Shown in pieces: positions 23,125 through 34,639 of a stretch of 64,000 nt of DNA. Position 1 is the first letter of the stretch. Each line of letters opens with the position of its first letter. The stretch covers positions 28,816,419 through 28,880,418 of the forward strand of contig NC_134547.1 in the NCBI RefSeq assembly GCF_050624435.1. The letters are read 5' to 3'. Source of the stretch: Tenrec ecaudatus. Taxonomy: Eukaryota > Chordata > Mammalia > Afrosoricida > Tenrecidae. The position numbers and the translations under genes are program-made. The notes beneath the pieces were generated by a model, which worked only from the letters and a program-made list of their open reading frames with translations, was not told the DNA's origin and made no database searches.

Positions 23125-24281
23125 CAGTCCCGATTTTTAACAGTTTGTCCCGCATCCCATGGCGTTTTTAAAGAGTCCCGAGTTTTGGAAATAATGCTCT
23201 GCAAGCTCGGGAACGGCCGGAGAACGGGAAGGGAATATACGGTTTCAGCTGCCATGTGGGTATTTCGCCAGGATGAGTTTTATATTATTTTTGTTAATTT
23301 TATAATGTTAAACTTTAATAATAGATAATTGTTGAGAACTGATGATCGAGAACTACTTATCAAAGTTCACATTGTTGATCAGTTGTTAGAATTCGACCAC
23401 CATTGTTTGGACTTAATGAACAATGGCATTTTTTGGCATTGGCAACGACGAAAACATTTTGTAACTGTCTCTCAGATGATACACATCGTACTGCGTGCTA
23501 CTGCGAGTTAAACAAGTGATGTCCACAAATCAACTATTCTGCTCATGCTAATTTCTTTTCTTCATCTCCTTAAGCTGTTTTGGAGGAAGATGCAGCAGTA
23601 TTTAAATATCTTTTATGTTTCTGTGTCTCCAAGTGCTTTGAAATATCATTCTTCCCGCTGTGCAAAACTCATTCAATCATATTACTCAAAATGTCCCATC
23701 TAGTAATATTTCCAAAAATGATCTTTTTAATATATATTGATAAGGAAAAGGTTAAATCTTGGGCATCAGCAAAAATCACAATAGAGAAAAAAAGGTTAGA
23801 AATATTTCATCATTTTGAAACAAATCACGTTCCATACAATAATGCACTAAAACCTGTGGACTACGCACTGTCCTTACCAGGAACTACTGCTGCGACTGAA
23901 CGCGTTTTTTCTACGGTAAATAAAGTGTGGACATCAGAAAAATCACAATTAAGTGTTGAGACCCATTTTATGTGTGAAATATAATTTAACAAATTCTTGT
24001 GAAAATTTTCATGACCTTTTAAACAATGACAGCAATCTACTAAAAACATTCACTGAAATGAGAAATATGCCAAAGAATAAAATATTACTATTCATAATTT
24101 TAATGTATTATATTTTAAAATTGTACCTATGTTGAAATTTTTTAAAGTATATTACAATACTATTTTTGTGTTCTATGAAAATGTTTGTTGCCCCATATAG
24201 ACCAAAGTTTTAATCAAGAACCCCGCCCCACACACCCGGTCAATGGTGTCCCGATTTACCAATGTTAAAATCTGGTCACTT
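23125..24281 (+). mobile_element. hAT-superfamily DNA transposon inside L1 ORF2
   Basis: The ends are an imperfect inverted repeat: left CAGTCCCGATTTTTAACA, right (complement) AAGTGACCAGATTTTAACA. The flanks are CAACCTAA (23117-23124) and TAACCTAA (24282-24289), a 7-of-8 match of the length expected for a hAT target-site duplication. Removing the insert restores continuous L1 ORF2 sequence. The 1157-bp body keeps the 3' part of a transposase gene, so this is an internally deleted copy. The family is different from SPIN and from the 46303 element. Confidence 0.88.
23580..24135 (+). pseudogene. hAT transposase C-terminal remnant
   Basis: A 134-codon frame (23580-23984) ends with the hAT dimerisation motif: residues 99-114 read LPGTTAATERVFSTVN, followed by TSEKSQLSVET. 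Just after this the frame shifts. The natural continuation ILCVKYNLTNSCENFHDLLN lies in the next frame at 23953-24135. The N-terminal zinc-finger and most of the catalytic region are missing. It is a broken gene, useful for placing the family; it is not SPIN-like in this motif. Confidence 0.85.
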
Positions 24282-24484
24282 TAACCTAAAACCGTGAAAT
24301 TTTAAAATTAAAAAGCAATGACTACATTGGCCGGACTGACTTTTCTCAGTGGATTATCTCATTAACTGCAAAAGCACCATAGCAAAAGGCAAAATCAATG
24401 GAGAGGGCCTCATAGAGATGAAAACCTTACCAAAAGATATTACCACAGAAATGAAAGGCAAACTACTAATAGGGAGGATACTTT

Positions 24485-24791
24485 TAAAAAAATCATTTTA
24501 TTAGGGACTCATACAACTCTTATCACAATGCGTACATACATCATTTGTGTGAAGCACATTTGTACATTCATTGCCCTCATCATTCTCAAAACATTTGCTC
24601 TCCACCTAAGCCCCTGGCATCAGCTCCTAGTTATTTACCCCTTCCTCTCTGCTCCTCCCTCATGAACCCTTGATAATTTATAAATTATTATTTTGTCATA
24701 TCTTAGACTGTCCGACGTCTCCCTTCACCCACTTTTCTCTTGCCCGTCTCCCAGGGAGGAGGTTATATGCAGATCCCTGTCATCAGTTCAC
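24485..24791 (-). mobile_element. 5'-truncated young L1 tail, inverted, inside old L1
   Basis: The complement of the L1 3' UTR, starting from the poly(A)/AATCATTTTATT end. Flanks AGGGAGGATACTTT (24471-24484) and AGGGAGGATATTTT (24792-24805) differ at one base. It is a clear later insertion into the host L1. Confidence 0.9.
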
Positions 24792-26180
24792 AGGGAGGAT
24801 ATTTTCCACAAGAGTCTAGGCACCAACACGTCCACAATTTAGAAACAACGTGACAAGCAACCAATCCTAAAATTTCACCAAAGAGAAAAAATATTCTAAT
24901 GGCCACCAACCACATGGAAAGATGCTCAATGTCATTAGCGATTGGAGAAGTGTAACTCCAAACCACAATGAGAAAACATTATGCTTCCACTAGGATGGTT
25001 GGTTTAAATTAAATAAATAAAATAAAACAGAAAAGAACAAAGGTTGGTGAAGATGGAGGGAAATTGGAACACTCACCCATTGCTGGTGGGACTGCAAATG
25101 GGACGGTACAGCTGCTGTGGAAAACAAACCCAAACCCAGCAAACTACCAGCAATTCCACTCCGATGCAGCTACTCAGAAAATTTGAAAGCTGAGACGCAA
25201 AGAGACTTGTACACCAATGTGCACTGCAGCACTATGCACAACAGCCCCAACTTGGAAACCATCTAAATGTCCATCACACACACAAAAATGGCTAAACAAA
25301 ATGTGATCCAGACAGACAAAGGAATACTATTCAGCCAATAGAAGAAGTGAAGTCTTAATGCATGTTACAGTACCGCTAGAGCTTGAAGACATTGTGGTAA
25401 GGGAAATAAGTTGATCACAGTGACCTCATTTACATGTAAAGACAAGAAAAGGCCAATAGAGAGAGACTAAGGTTTATTAATGGTTATGAATGGTGGGAGG
25501 GAAAGAGACAAGGTGATGGATTACATTGATTAAGGGTTACAACTGGTTATTGGAATTGAACTGGTTATTGCTCAATAAGTTGAATATCTGTAAAAAGAGT
25601 AGCTGCTAAGGCTGCTTATAGACAAGCAAACACCTCGTGGGATTTGGTTCTCAGGTTTGGAGGTGTAGAGTCATGGTTTCATCCCAATTAATTGGACTAT
25701 TGATGTGTTTTGTGCTTCTGTTCTACTCCTCTAAGTTCATTGCATACTGCCTGGGGTCTTAGAAGCTTGCAAGCAGCCATTCAAGGCACAATGATTAGTT
25801 TCTATTTACCTGGAACAAGAAAGGAGGGAAATCAGGAACCAAAGGAGGACGTGGAATGTGTGGCTTATGGCCTCTAGCACCAACTGCCTCCTTGGCCATG
25901 AGATCAGAAGAACTAGATGGTGCCCATCTAAACATTGCTCAGCATTTTGGTCAGAGAATCCATACAAGGATCCTTGTTAAAAGTTGCAAGATGCGGAACA
26001 GCATTCTAGATTCTCGTGAACTTTTTCTGGAACCTAAGAGAGGAGTTAAACCCCTGAAACTATTGCGTGGAGATCTTCTTTAAACTTGAGACAGAAAACA
26101 TCCTCTCAAGTCTTCTTGAAACCAAACCACAGGTTAGCTTAAGTGCTATCAGCATCCTGCTCTTTTGAGATCTACAAGAG

Positions 26181-27016
26181 ATCAAGTTGACAGCAGCAAC
26201 TGGGTAGATTAGACAGGAGCTTTAGGGGGGGCAGTGAGTTTATGTTAATGAGAAGGTGACAACTCAGAAAAGGAGGTTCAGAAGAATGCAATCAATGTCA
26301 TTAAACAGTCTGCGTGGAAGTTGTTGGATTGGTGTGCATGTTTCCTGTGTTTATTTTCCCAGCAACAGTCATAACAATCTTTCTTTACGCTTTCTTCCCC
26401 ATCCAGGGGTCCACTTATGGGACTGAGGCCTGCCTGCCAACCTGGAGTGTGCAGTCCCAGGGCTCCCCACTGTGGGAAGCAGCAGCACAAGGACACTAGA
26501 AGGAAGTCTCGACCATGGAACCTACTCTCCATGAATCGTTGCTTCTCCAAAAATGCCCTTCATATGCACAGATCTTCAGAAGGCCACCCAGCCAGAAACA
26601 ACTAGCCCTCCACATCCAAGTACAGTAAGCCAGACTTTCAGATAACTCCCACTTGCCCTTTCATGTTATATACATTTGTCCTCACTTGAAAACCAGTGAA
26701 CCAACCCCTACTGGAAATAACTTCATCACAATCATCTGCATTTGCTGTTTACAAGTCAGAGACAAGGTTTGAGCCTTTTCTTGGGTGAAAGTAAGGCTAA
26801 ATAAGAACCCTATGCCCCTGTTGTGAAGTAAACACAGATTCCACTTGAATGGCCCTTGTTCAGAACCTGAGGTCTACCTGTAATTACTTTACCTCCAGAA
26901 TCAAAGACCTAGCCACGCCCATTAGACTCCACAGGAGAGTGGATAGGGAGAAGTATGATTGTTGAGGAGGGAAAGAAAAGGGAGTCCGAAAGAGCTAGGG
27001 GGACTGGAGGAGACAG
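26181..27016. other. Intergenic, no gene seen
   Basis: Mixed sequence, possibly containing old unidentified repeat. The open frame at 26278-26550 (-) has no domain or conserved look. Confidence 0.45.
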
Positions 27017-27660
27017 AGTGTGTGATAGTTAGGTTTTGGTCAACTGGGTTGGGCCAGGTACTTAAGATCTAGTAATCCTTCATCATGTGACCTCAAACAA
27101 CGTGATCACCTGTATAATGGAATCTTCCTTGAGCACTCGATCATTTGTAAGAAGAGTAGGGTGGGAGGCAACATCCTTACTTAGATCACAACCCTGCGTC
27201 TAACATAAGTGGAAACTGTGGGAAAGCTTGCCTGCTTTTTGCTGGATCTGAATCTGGATCCTACAAGTGGCTCGATGACCTGCTGGCTCTGAGTCCTACA
27301 ACTGGCTCATCGACCTCCAACTCGAGGCACTGGCCCACCATATTGCCCATGTGTCCTGGGAGTTGCCAATGGCCTGCCATCTGATCTCCTGAACTTGGAT
27401 TCATTTGCCTCTGCAGCCACAAGCCTGTCATCTTCCTATAGTTCTTTGGTTCATCAGCCCCCACAAAAATAGGAGCCAGGAGAAGCCTCCATCCTAACAT
27501 CGGACTCATGGATTTGGACTCAGCTTAGAATCAGTCATCTCTACAACCGTGTGAACCATTTTAAATATATGTACAGATACATACATATATATATAATCTT
27601 GATCTACATCTATAAGCTTCACTGATTTTGTTTCTTAAGCGAATCCAGCTTGAGACTATT
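27017..27660 (+). mobile_element. LTR-like interspersed repeat (ERVL-type suspected)
   Basis: Begins TGTGATAGTTAGGTTTTGGT and GGTTGGGCCAGGTAC and ends with GATTTTGTTTCTTAAGCGAA. The order of blocks matches the reverse complement of 59207-59745. The layout (GATAGTTA...GTCAAC head, ATATATATA near the end, GATTTGTTTCTC tail) resembles old mammalian ERVL-associated LTRs. There is no retroviral gene alongside. The class is uncertain. Confidence 0.5.
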
Positions 27661-28139
27661 TGGAGTATCCATATCTGCTGGGGCTATATGAGGCAGGGGC
27701 AGCTGAGATCTTGGGCTTCCTGCTTCAAAAGTCCTCCAGGAATTCATTCTGCTGGCTTAGGTCCACTCTGGAAGGGTTTTTATTGAGGAGAGCCAGCCCG
27801 ATGGTGAGCACATCAGTGGCTAAATGCGATGGCGTAGGGTCCCAGACAAGATCTTCTTCCACCTAAAGATCTGTTTGCCTCTTGGCAGCACAATCCTTCG
27901 CCTGAAAGAAAACTGTCCCCGCTCCAGACGGAATTCCGGTCTGTCCCGAGGAATGCCATGCCTGCTGGGGAAATGCAGCACATTGGTGGCACCCTTGCTG
28001 GAGTGCGTGTTGGGCAATGGTTCCCCTGCATGGGGCAAGGGCAGGAACTGCAGGGATGAGGGGCTGTGTGGGCCCCTCTGGAGAGAGTCCCTGTGACCCC
28101 CCGCATCAGGTTAGGACCCGTCTGAAGTAGCCTCCGTGA
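27661..28139. other. Intergenic, no gene seen
   Basis: Unique sequence. The overlapping open frames on both strands (for example 27813-28163 on the minus strand) lack recognisable domains. Confidence 0.45.
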
Positions 28140-28440
28140 GTGACTGACAATTTGCAAACACATTTTATTTGATCCCGAGTTGTGCTGGAGTAATTACAGT
28201 GACGAAGCATGACAAATCACTCCTGCCACAGCGTCTGCTCGCTGTGAGCAAATGTGTTTGCTTCACTATTTTGCCTGGTGCGGCAACGTTGCAAAGAGAG
28301 ACTCATTCACTGCTCTTGGAGGCAATTTGTTCCAAATTTTCCCACTAATTTGATTTTAATCTGATATTTAAGATGCATGTGACCGCATCCCACTGATTTA
28401 TAGGGCATATGCCCTACCTGGCAGAAGCTTAATGGGCCTT
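28140..28440. promoter_or_regulatory. Candidate conserved enhancer, about +17 kb from CEBPA
   Basis: AT-rich unique sequence set between GC-rich DNA. It contains a perfect inverted repeat AGCAAA-TGTG-TTTGCT (28247-28262) that includes a forkhead core TGTTTGC, and GTTGCAAAG at 28288 resembling a C/EBP half-site. It also holds runs such as TTTGATTTTAATCTGATATT and ACTGATTTATAGGGCATATG. No transposon is recognisable. Enhancer function is inferred. Confidence 0.45.
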
Positions 28441-29079
28441 CACCCAGGAGCTCCCAGGACTGAGGGTTTCTCCCAGAACCACTTGAAAGCTCTGGAGTCT
28501 GTGACGCTAATCTCTCCATCTAACTCAGCGCCACACAGGCCACGTTCTGGGGCCAGTAACAGTGTGTATGAAGCAGACGGTCTGGTGGCGCCTGGTGGGT
28601 CTGCGATTCAGTCTAGCTGCCCTGGCAAGCACAGATTTGGAGGAGGGAAGCAAGATGTCCATGGTGACTGTTTCTTATTTCTCCTCCCCTCCCCCCTCCC
28701 CCCCCCCCCCCGTGGTGGAGATGGCCATAGGGCAGATGGCCATGGGGCAGCATCGCCATCAGACCCAATCCTGGCTTGCCTGTTTCTGGAAACATGCCCC
28801 TCACCAAGCCTCTTGCTCTCTCTGAGCTTTGGCTTCTGCTGATCTAAAATACATGCAAAACTCATACCTGCGTCATCCAGTTGTGAAAGGTAAACAAGGC
28901 GAAGCTTGTGAGACATTTGGCTCAGCTCCACCTGCACTCAAGTGCCAAGTCCTAGGGAGCAGGCCTCTGGTGCGTGAGGACAAGGGTTCTCACTGGGGAG
29001 CCAGTCTCCCAGGTCATGAGAGCATCCCTGAGCCCACAGCCCACCCACGCACTCGCTTACACTTAGAAAGAAGAACAAC
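28441..29079. other. Intergenic, no gene seen
   Basis: C-rich sequence with a C run near 28700. No domain-bearing frame or repeat identified. Confidence 0.45.
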
Positions 29080-29315
29080 CCTACCTGTCTCGGAAGAAGT
29101 ACCACCAAAGCCGGGAGGATGAGCCTGCATCGCACAGGAGAGAGTGGTCCCTAGAGGAGGACTTCGTGCTTGGTGAAGTAGAAGGGCAATGCCAAAGAGG
29201 AAGACCCTTAAGGTGATCGACTGGCACGGGGACTGCAACGAGGGGCTCAGGCGTCGTGAGGAGGGTGCAGGTCCCTTCTCTTGGTGGTCCCATGAGTCAG
29301 AACTGACAAGTCACA
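29080..29315 (+). mobile_element. RTE LINE 3' end
   Basis: Contains GTGCTTGGTGAAGTAGAAGG, GCCAAAGAGGAAGACCCTTA, GATCGACTGGCACGGGGACT and CCCATGAGTCAGAACTGACA, which follow the order of the RTE terminal blocks. Confidence 0.8.
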
Positions 29316-32099
29316 GCATTGGGACAGTTGTGACCTTCCTCAGAGGACAGGGAAGCCTTGCTGTCCCCTTGCTGGTGGCAGAGGAGCATATGTGTAGGTT
29401 GGTGGGGTACTCTGCCCACCCCTCCCCTTCCCCCCCCCCCCGCCAGCTGCCCACTGGGACACCTCAGCCCTGGCTGGTTCCCATTGACCCATCTAGTTTG
29501 GGCTAGGAGTGAGGAGGAAAGTGCCCCATGCTCTTTGAGCATCCCCTAGGGTCGGGGTGCCAAGGAGGGGCACAAAGGCAGGTCTGAGGCCTTGACCCAG
29601 CTTCCCCAGATCTTGGGCCACTCACGAACAGGCAAGAGCTATGGAAACCTACCCTGCTCTTGCCTTCCCTGTCAGGAATGCTTCTACAAGATTTAAAAAA
29701 ACATTCATTCAAGCTCATGAGCAAACACTTCAGGCAAGAAAGGAGGCAGCTCTCAGGCCCCCTACTTCACAGCCCAAGCACAGGAAGCGGTTCGGTGGGA
29801 CCTGCTGAACTAAGAGAAGGAAGCAGGCGCTCAGTAAGACTAAAAGTCTAATCCGCAGCTTCTCCACAGCCCAATCAGCCAGGCTTGGGCCAGGGCCGCA
29901 GAAGGAGCGAGGCAGGATGGCTGGGCGACTCCCTAGGCCCAGGCAGCCCCGGGGAGGGGGGCTGGTGGGTGTGGGCATCCCGTGGCACGCTGGAGCGATG
30001 ACTTGGTGCTGACTTGGAGGCAAGGCTTGAGGAGCTGGTAGGCCCAGGATGGGGGAGGGTCTCTCCAGAGCACTGCCTCAGTTCATCTAGGCCCCAGCCC
30101 CCTGCCTGCGTAGCACTCTCTCATCTGGGAGAGGCATGTGAGTCACTGGCCAGGCTTGCTGAGCTGAGGGAGGCAGGACGGTGGCTCTGAGCCCAAAATG
30201 TGTCAGAGGCAAGATGAGCAACTTGAATGACATGGAGTTTATGTAATTATGTGGGCCAGCACTGCCCGGGGTGTGTGTGCACCAAACGAGAAAGGGGAGC
30301 GTGGGTCTTTCCTGGCTGGGCTGCGCCTTGGGGTCTCATCAGAGACCTCAGGCCCCAAGGTCAGCCACTCACCTGACAGGCAGGCAGCCTGAAAGGGGCC
30401 CCCAGCCAGGTGCCCGGAACTGGGTCTACCAGCGGCTCAGGCTCCCCAGGGCTGGACCAGGACAGAACCAGAACACCTCTCTTGGATGCTGTGTGTCTGG
30501 CGAGATAGCTTTACTCTCTCTTGCTCTCGCTCTGGATCTCCACTCACAAGCCACCTCACCCCCTCACACACCAAGGGAGGGGAAAGCTCGTGAATTTCTA
30601 ACACTCTCATGATTGGCTTTATTTCATGACACCCTCTCCCCACTTTGCCTCCACTCTACATTTCCGAACTTTTCACATTTATTTTCACTTTTAATTTTAA
30701 AAATTAAGTCAGCTACATGCCATTTGGGACATCTTGGGGAAATTCAGAAATTGGAAGAATAAGGCAGACATGGCAAAGCCAGGTTTGGGGACGGGGGTGC
30801 CAATGACATCGTCAGCTCTCCTCATCAGACATCACGGACGGGCGGCCAGGACCCCGCAGCTGGGGCTAAGCCTGCGAGAGACTGGCACGGTCCAAGGACC
30901 ATGAGGCACAGCCCAATGTGAACCTGCTCCCTGGAGCCCCCAGACCCCAATGCTGGCTCGAATTGTGTGCCCTGGCCCTGCCACACACCTGCTGTGTGAC
31001 CAGGCACAGGTCTGGCAGCCTCTCTGTTTGAGCATGTCGGAGAGGTGTGCCAGGAGTCCCAGAGGCAAGATAATGAGTGGCTAGACCCCCCAGAACAGAG
31101 CAAGTGAGGGAACCATGTCTCAGAACGCGTTCTGCTGAGGAGAATGGAGACTAGGCCAACTGGCCAGCATGAGGGGAGAGTGAGTCAGAAACACACTACC
31201 CACCTGTCCATCAGATCACCTGCTGTCCAAGGCAACTCAGCATTGGGAGCCTGAGACCTGCAGGACCCAGGGTTGAGTAATTCCCGCCTACGTTGAAAGG
31301 CTGACTTCTCTAGATCCTTGCCAGCCAGGTCCTAGGTGAGCTGGTGTGCCGGGTGGTGGGGGGACCGGTACTCTTTGGGCTCCCGTGTTGGCACTGGGGC
31401 TGGATAAGGTATCTTTCTTCAGATACCACAAAGAGGCTCTCAAGTTCCGCCTCAGCCCTTCCTCTCTTCCAGGCCCTCCCACCTCCATCCGGATGAGTCC
31501 ATACCCACCAGTTAGTTGCTTCTTCAGTACGTCTCCCTGAGGGACCAGACCAGACCCCACACACAGAACAGGGAGATAGGTCTCAGAATAGAAAGTCGGA
31601 ACCCATGTAGAAGAGGAAGCAGCGAATCAGGGTGAGGAAGGCCACTCTCTCAGCCTGCCTACCTGGGTCACTAGATCCCAACTGGCTTGGAAGAGAATGA
31701 TTTCGAAGCCACGTACAGGGACAGGCGAGCCAGGCTTGCTGGAGGATGGAACTGTGGTCAGCAAAGGGCTGTTCAAATAGCTGTTCCGAAAACACGAGTG
31801 AATTGCAAAGGCAAGAGGGAGGTGAGAGCGATTTTTCATGCCCTGGCTTGGTTCTGTGTCCTTCGCTACATTTAACTTGGTATTGTACAATGCCATGGCT
31901 CTTGGCCAAGGATGGACTGGGTCTAAAACCTTCCACCGATATTTGGAACTTGTCTGAAATAACAGAACTGAACAGAGTCACCAAAGTGCAACTAACCATT
32001 AGGAGATGGAAAGTTTCCCTTTCTACATTGCCACATTAGCTCCAGAAAATGCTTCCCCATTCATCTTTAAAATATTGCCTCTGCTCCTTTCTCTCTCCT
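29316..32099. other. Intergenic, no gene seen
   Basis: Unique GC-moderate sequence with a C run near 29430. AT-rich patches at 30190-30260 and 30660-30760 may be conserved but carry no decisive motif cluster. Open frames are short and unremarkable. Confidence 0.45.
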
Positions 32100-32560
32100 T
32101 TCTGCCCAGGACAATGATTAAACATGGGCTAGACCTTCTCTTCCGCTTTGTCTCAGATCCTCTGCTGTATTTTGTGGGGTTTTCGGTCACTGTGCCCAAT
32201 GATTGCGATAACTTCTACTTTCTTTTCTAGGTTGTTGATTCTCTCCTCCGCTGTGTTTAACTTGTTGTTACGCCTATCCACTGAGTTCTTCATTTCTGGT
32301 GCTTCAGACTTTTCTCTTTTGAGGTCTTATTTTATTCTTTTTCAGATCTGCGATGTCATAGTTTATAGATCCTTACAGTTGTTTTTAAGAAAGTCCTTTA
32401 CACATAATATGCAGCTACTTTGAAAGTCATTGAGGGCCTATTTCTGCTTTCTGTTGCTTCTTCTACTTTTTACCTACAGTATCTAATGTGTTTGTCATCA
32501 TGGCAAACGTGCTGGTCATTATGGTGGACAAATTGTTTATCAGAAAAGTTTCAGACTTGA
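32100..32560 (-). mobile_element. L1 ORF1 region fragment, reverse orientation
   Basis: In complement the sequence contains AGAAATGAAGAACTCAGTGG, GAGGAGAGAATCAACAACCT and AGAAGTTATCGCAATCAT, which resemble the coiled-coil part of L1 ORF1. It is the only 5'-half L1 piece in the window. Confidence 0.65.
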
Positions 32561-32564
32561 GGTA

Positions 32565-32700
32565 AAGACTGCAGCTTCTGTCAGGCGGCCTGTGCACCAT
32601 CCTCCACCACTCTGCACCTCACTGGGGTCCTGTAACACAAACTCGGCCCCTAGTCCCTTCAGAGGGTGACAATTGCTACTAAGGCAAGTCTCATTTCTCT
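32565..32700 (+). repeat. Unidentified repeated segment, copy 1
   Basis: CAGCTTCTGTCAGGCGGCCT, ACCTCACTGGGGTCCTGTAA and CTTCAGAGGGTGACAATTGC align in order with 34185-34320. The two copies share roughly 70% identity by eye. I do not recognise the family. Confidence 0.55.
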
Positions 32701-33078
32701 CTGTCAAACATCCGGGAATGCTCTCGAGTGGAGAAATGCCTTAATCAAATCGTAAGGCTTGAGATTCTCTATCCCACCCAAAAGAGGAGGCCTGGTTTAC
32801 TTCTGGCCCACCCTTCTCCTTTGGGGTGAAGTCCTTTGGGGGAATTCGACATCATTGCAGGATGAGTGTCTATTATATACTCCATCTTGTGTGAGGCTTG
32901 GGATTTCATTTCTGCCTCTCTCTTTCCATACGGTTGTCAAAATAAAATTCAGATTTATGAGGATCAGAAAATGCCTGAGGGCAAACAGGCTTCTCTGATT
33001 GTTTACCTATCTGAATTCCCTTTTCCATCCAATTTGGTCCAGTGAGGGCTTTTTGTGCGGTCAGTTGTTCAGTACCTT

Positions 33079-33079
<1 letters not shown>

Positions 33080-33121
<42 letters not shown>
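33080..33121. repeat. (AC)n microsatellite
   Basis: An uninterrupted AC run of about 42 bases. Confidence 0.98.
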
Positions 33122-33125
<4 letters not shown>

Positions 33126-33225
33126 TAAATGTTTTTAATCCATCAGTGTAGTTGTTTCCAGTAAGAAATTTGGCCCACCTAAGTAATCTAGTGTGGCCTC
33201 CGTGGGAACCAAACGGCCTTCCCTT

Positions 33226-33900
33226 ACTCATTCACATGGATTCGTGGAGTGCCTACTGTGTACCTGTGCTCGGGGCACAGAAGTAAAGCAGACAGACAGA
33301 CCAGATTCTCATGGGGCACACCGTCTTTGCGGGGAGACAGACAATAAACAGAGAGCTAGACAATTGATTAGTTAATTACAGTTATGACACATGTTGTGAA
33401 GTCAGGATGTTCAGGCATGGCGAGAGTTCCTGCCTGGGAAGCTCCCCTGCTTTGTGGGTTCAGAGAAGTCATTCTTAGGGATGTGGTTTTGAAGCTGAAA
33501 ATGGAGGGACCAGTGGGATTTGTACCACTGGGGTTGAATTGGGGGATCCTGTCGAGGGGAAGCGCATATGCAATATGGTAAAGTGGGAAGGAACATGACA
33601 TTCTAGGTGCTCAAAAGTTCCCAACATGGCCAACATGTACAGAGCACAGTGGGGGTGGGGCACAGGCTAGGACCAGAGTCAGCCGGGTCAGACTATGGTG
33701 CTCTAAGAAGCAATGGTGCAGGACTTGGTCACTGTCCCAAGAGCAACAGGAGTTTCAAAGGGCAGATTGTTGTCAAGAGTCGTAAAGCCCAGATTGACTT
33801 ATTGCAGAGACCACCCTGGGGGGCTGTGTGGAGGAGAGCCCAGGATGGGCCAGCGGGCATTGTGAGGAGGCTCGGTGACATAGAAGTGAGGTGGACACAC
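33226..33900 (+). mobile_element. L2 LINE 3' fragment
   Basis: GGAGTGCCTACTGTGTACCT, the GGAGACAGACAATAAACAGA block and the following AAGTCATTCTTAGGGATGT region keep the order of the L2 3' end (older than placental divergence). The right boundary is vague. Confidence 0.7.
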
Positions 33901-34184
33901 TCAATGGATATTTAGGAGATAAGAAGGCCAACCAACAAGACAGGCCCTGGAATTATCAAGAATGTTCCAGAATGCCTGGCCTGATCATGTTGATTACTTA
34001 CGCTCCATTTGCCCTCTGGACCCAGTCTGGGAATCTGGCTTGTGTGGATGCATTGAGGGCCCCGGACGTCTGGCTACCAGCTGGGTCTGGCCAATGGGCG
34101 GCACCAGCAGGAGGCCAGAGGGAGAAAGAGGAGAGCGGCTGGGCATTTCCCCAGCTGTTGTGTGGTTCCCACAGCTCATCTTCA

Positions 34185-34320
34185 CCTCCAAGACCACAGC
34201 TTCTGCCCGTGACCTGTGCGCCCTCCTCCAGGGCTCCAGACCTCACTGGGCTCAGTAACACGACATCTTGCTCTGATCCTTTCAGAGGGTGAAAATTGCT
34301 ATTATGGTTAGTCTTGGGGG
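34185..34320 (+). repeat. Unidentified repeated segment, copy 2
   Basis: Partner of 32565-32700: CAGCTTCTGCCCGTGACCTG, ACCTCACTGGGCTCAGTAAC and TTTCAGAGGGTGAAAATTGC. It could be a local duplication or two copies of an old interspersed repeat. Confidence 0.55.
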
Positions 34321-34639
34321 CCTCGACATTCCCTTATCCCTGTCACAGCTCCACAGAGGGTCCCTTTGTCCATAGTCCCTGATTGGAGCCATCAGAGGGG
34401 AATTTGACTTTCTGCCAGGACCCGAGTGATTACCAATAGTCAGGATTTGTTTGTGTTTCGTTTGGGTTTTTTTTTTTCTGCTTTGATTTCAAGAATCCCA
34501 AGAAGCAAATCTGTCTGGAAATTCTGGAGGGGGTCCAGTGCCTGATGGCAGACAAAGGGTGGGGCCGGGCCACATGAAGGCCCTGCTACGTCTCCACCCT
34601 GCAAATAAACCCCTCGGGCCAGGGCAGCAAGCTACAGCT

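Larger units (their letters stand above)
22925..26180 (+). mobile_element. Old L1 (ORF2 end plus 3' UTR) hosting later insertions
   Basis: Starts with the ORF2 block CAACTGATTTTTGACAAATT, then AGTGGATTCAGGATCTAAATG. It is broken by a hAT element (23125-24281) and resumes with CCTAAAACCGTGAAATTTTA and GCAAAAGGCAAAATCAATGG. It is broken again by an inverted L1 tail (24485-24791), continues with GGAAATTGGAACACTCACCC and AATACTATTCAGCCAATAG, and passes into a 3' UTR at 25640-26180 homologous to 2860-3320. No intact ORF remains. Confidence 0.85.
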
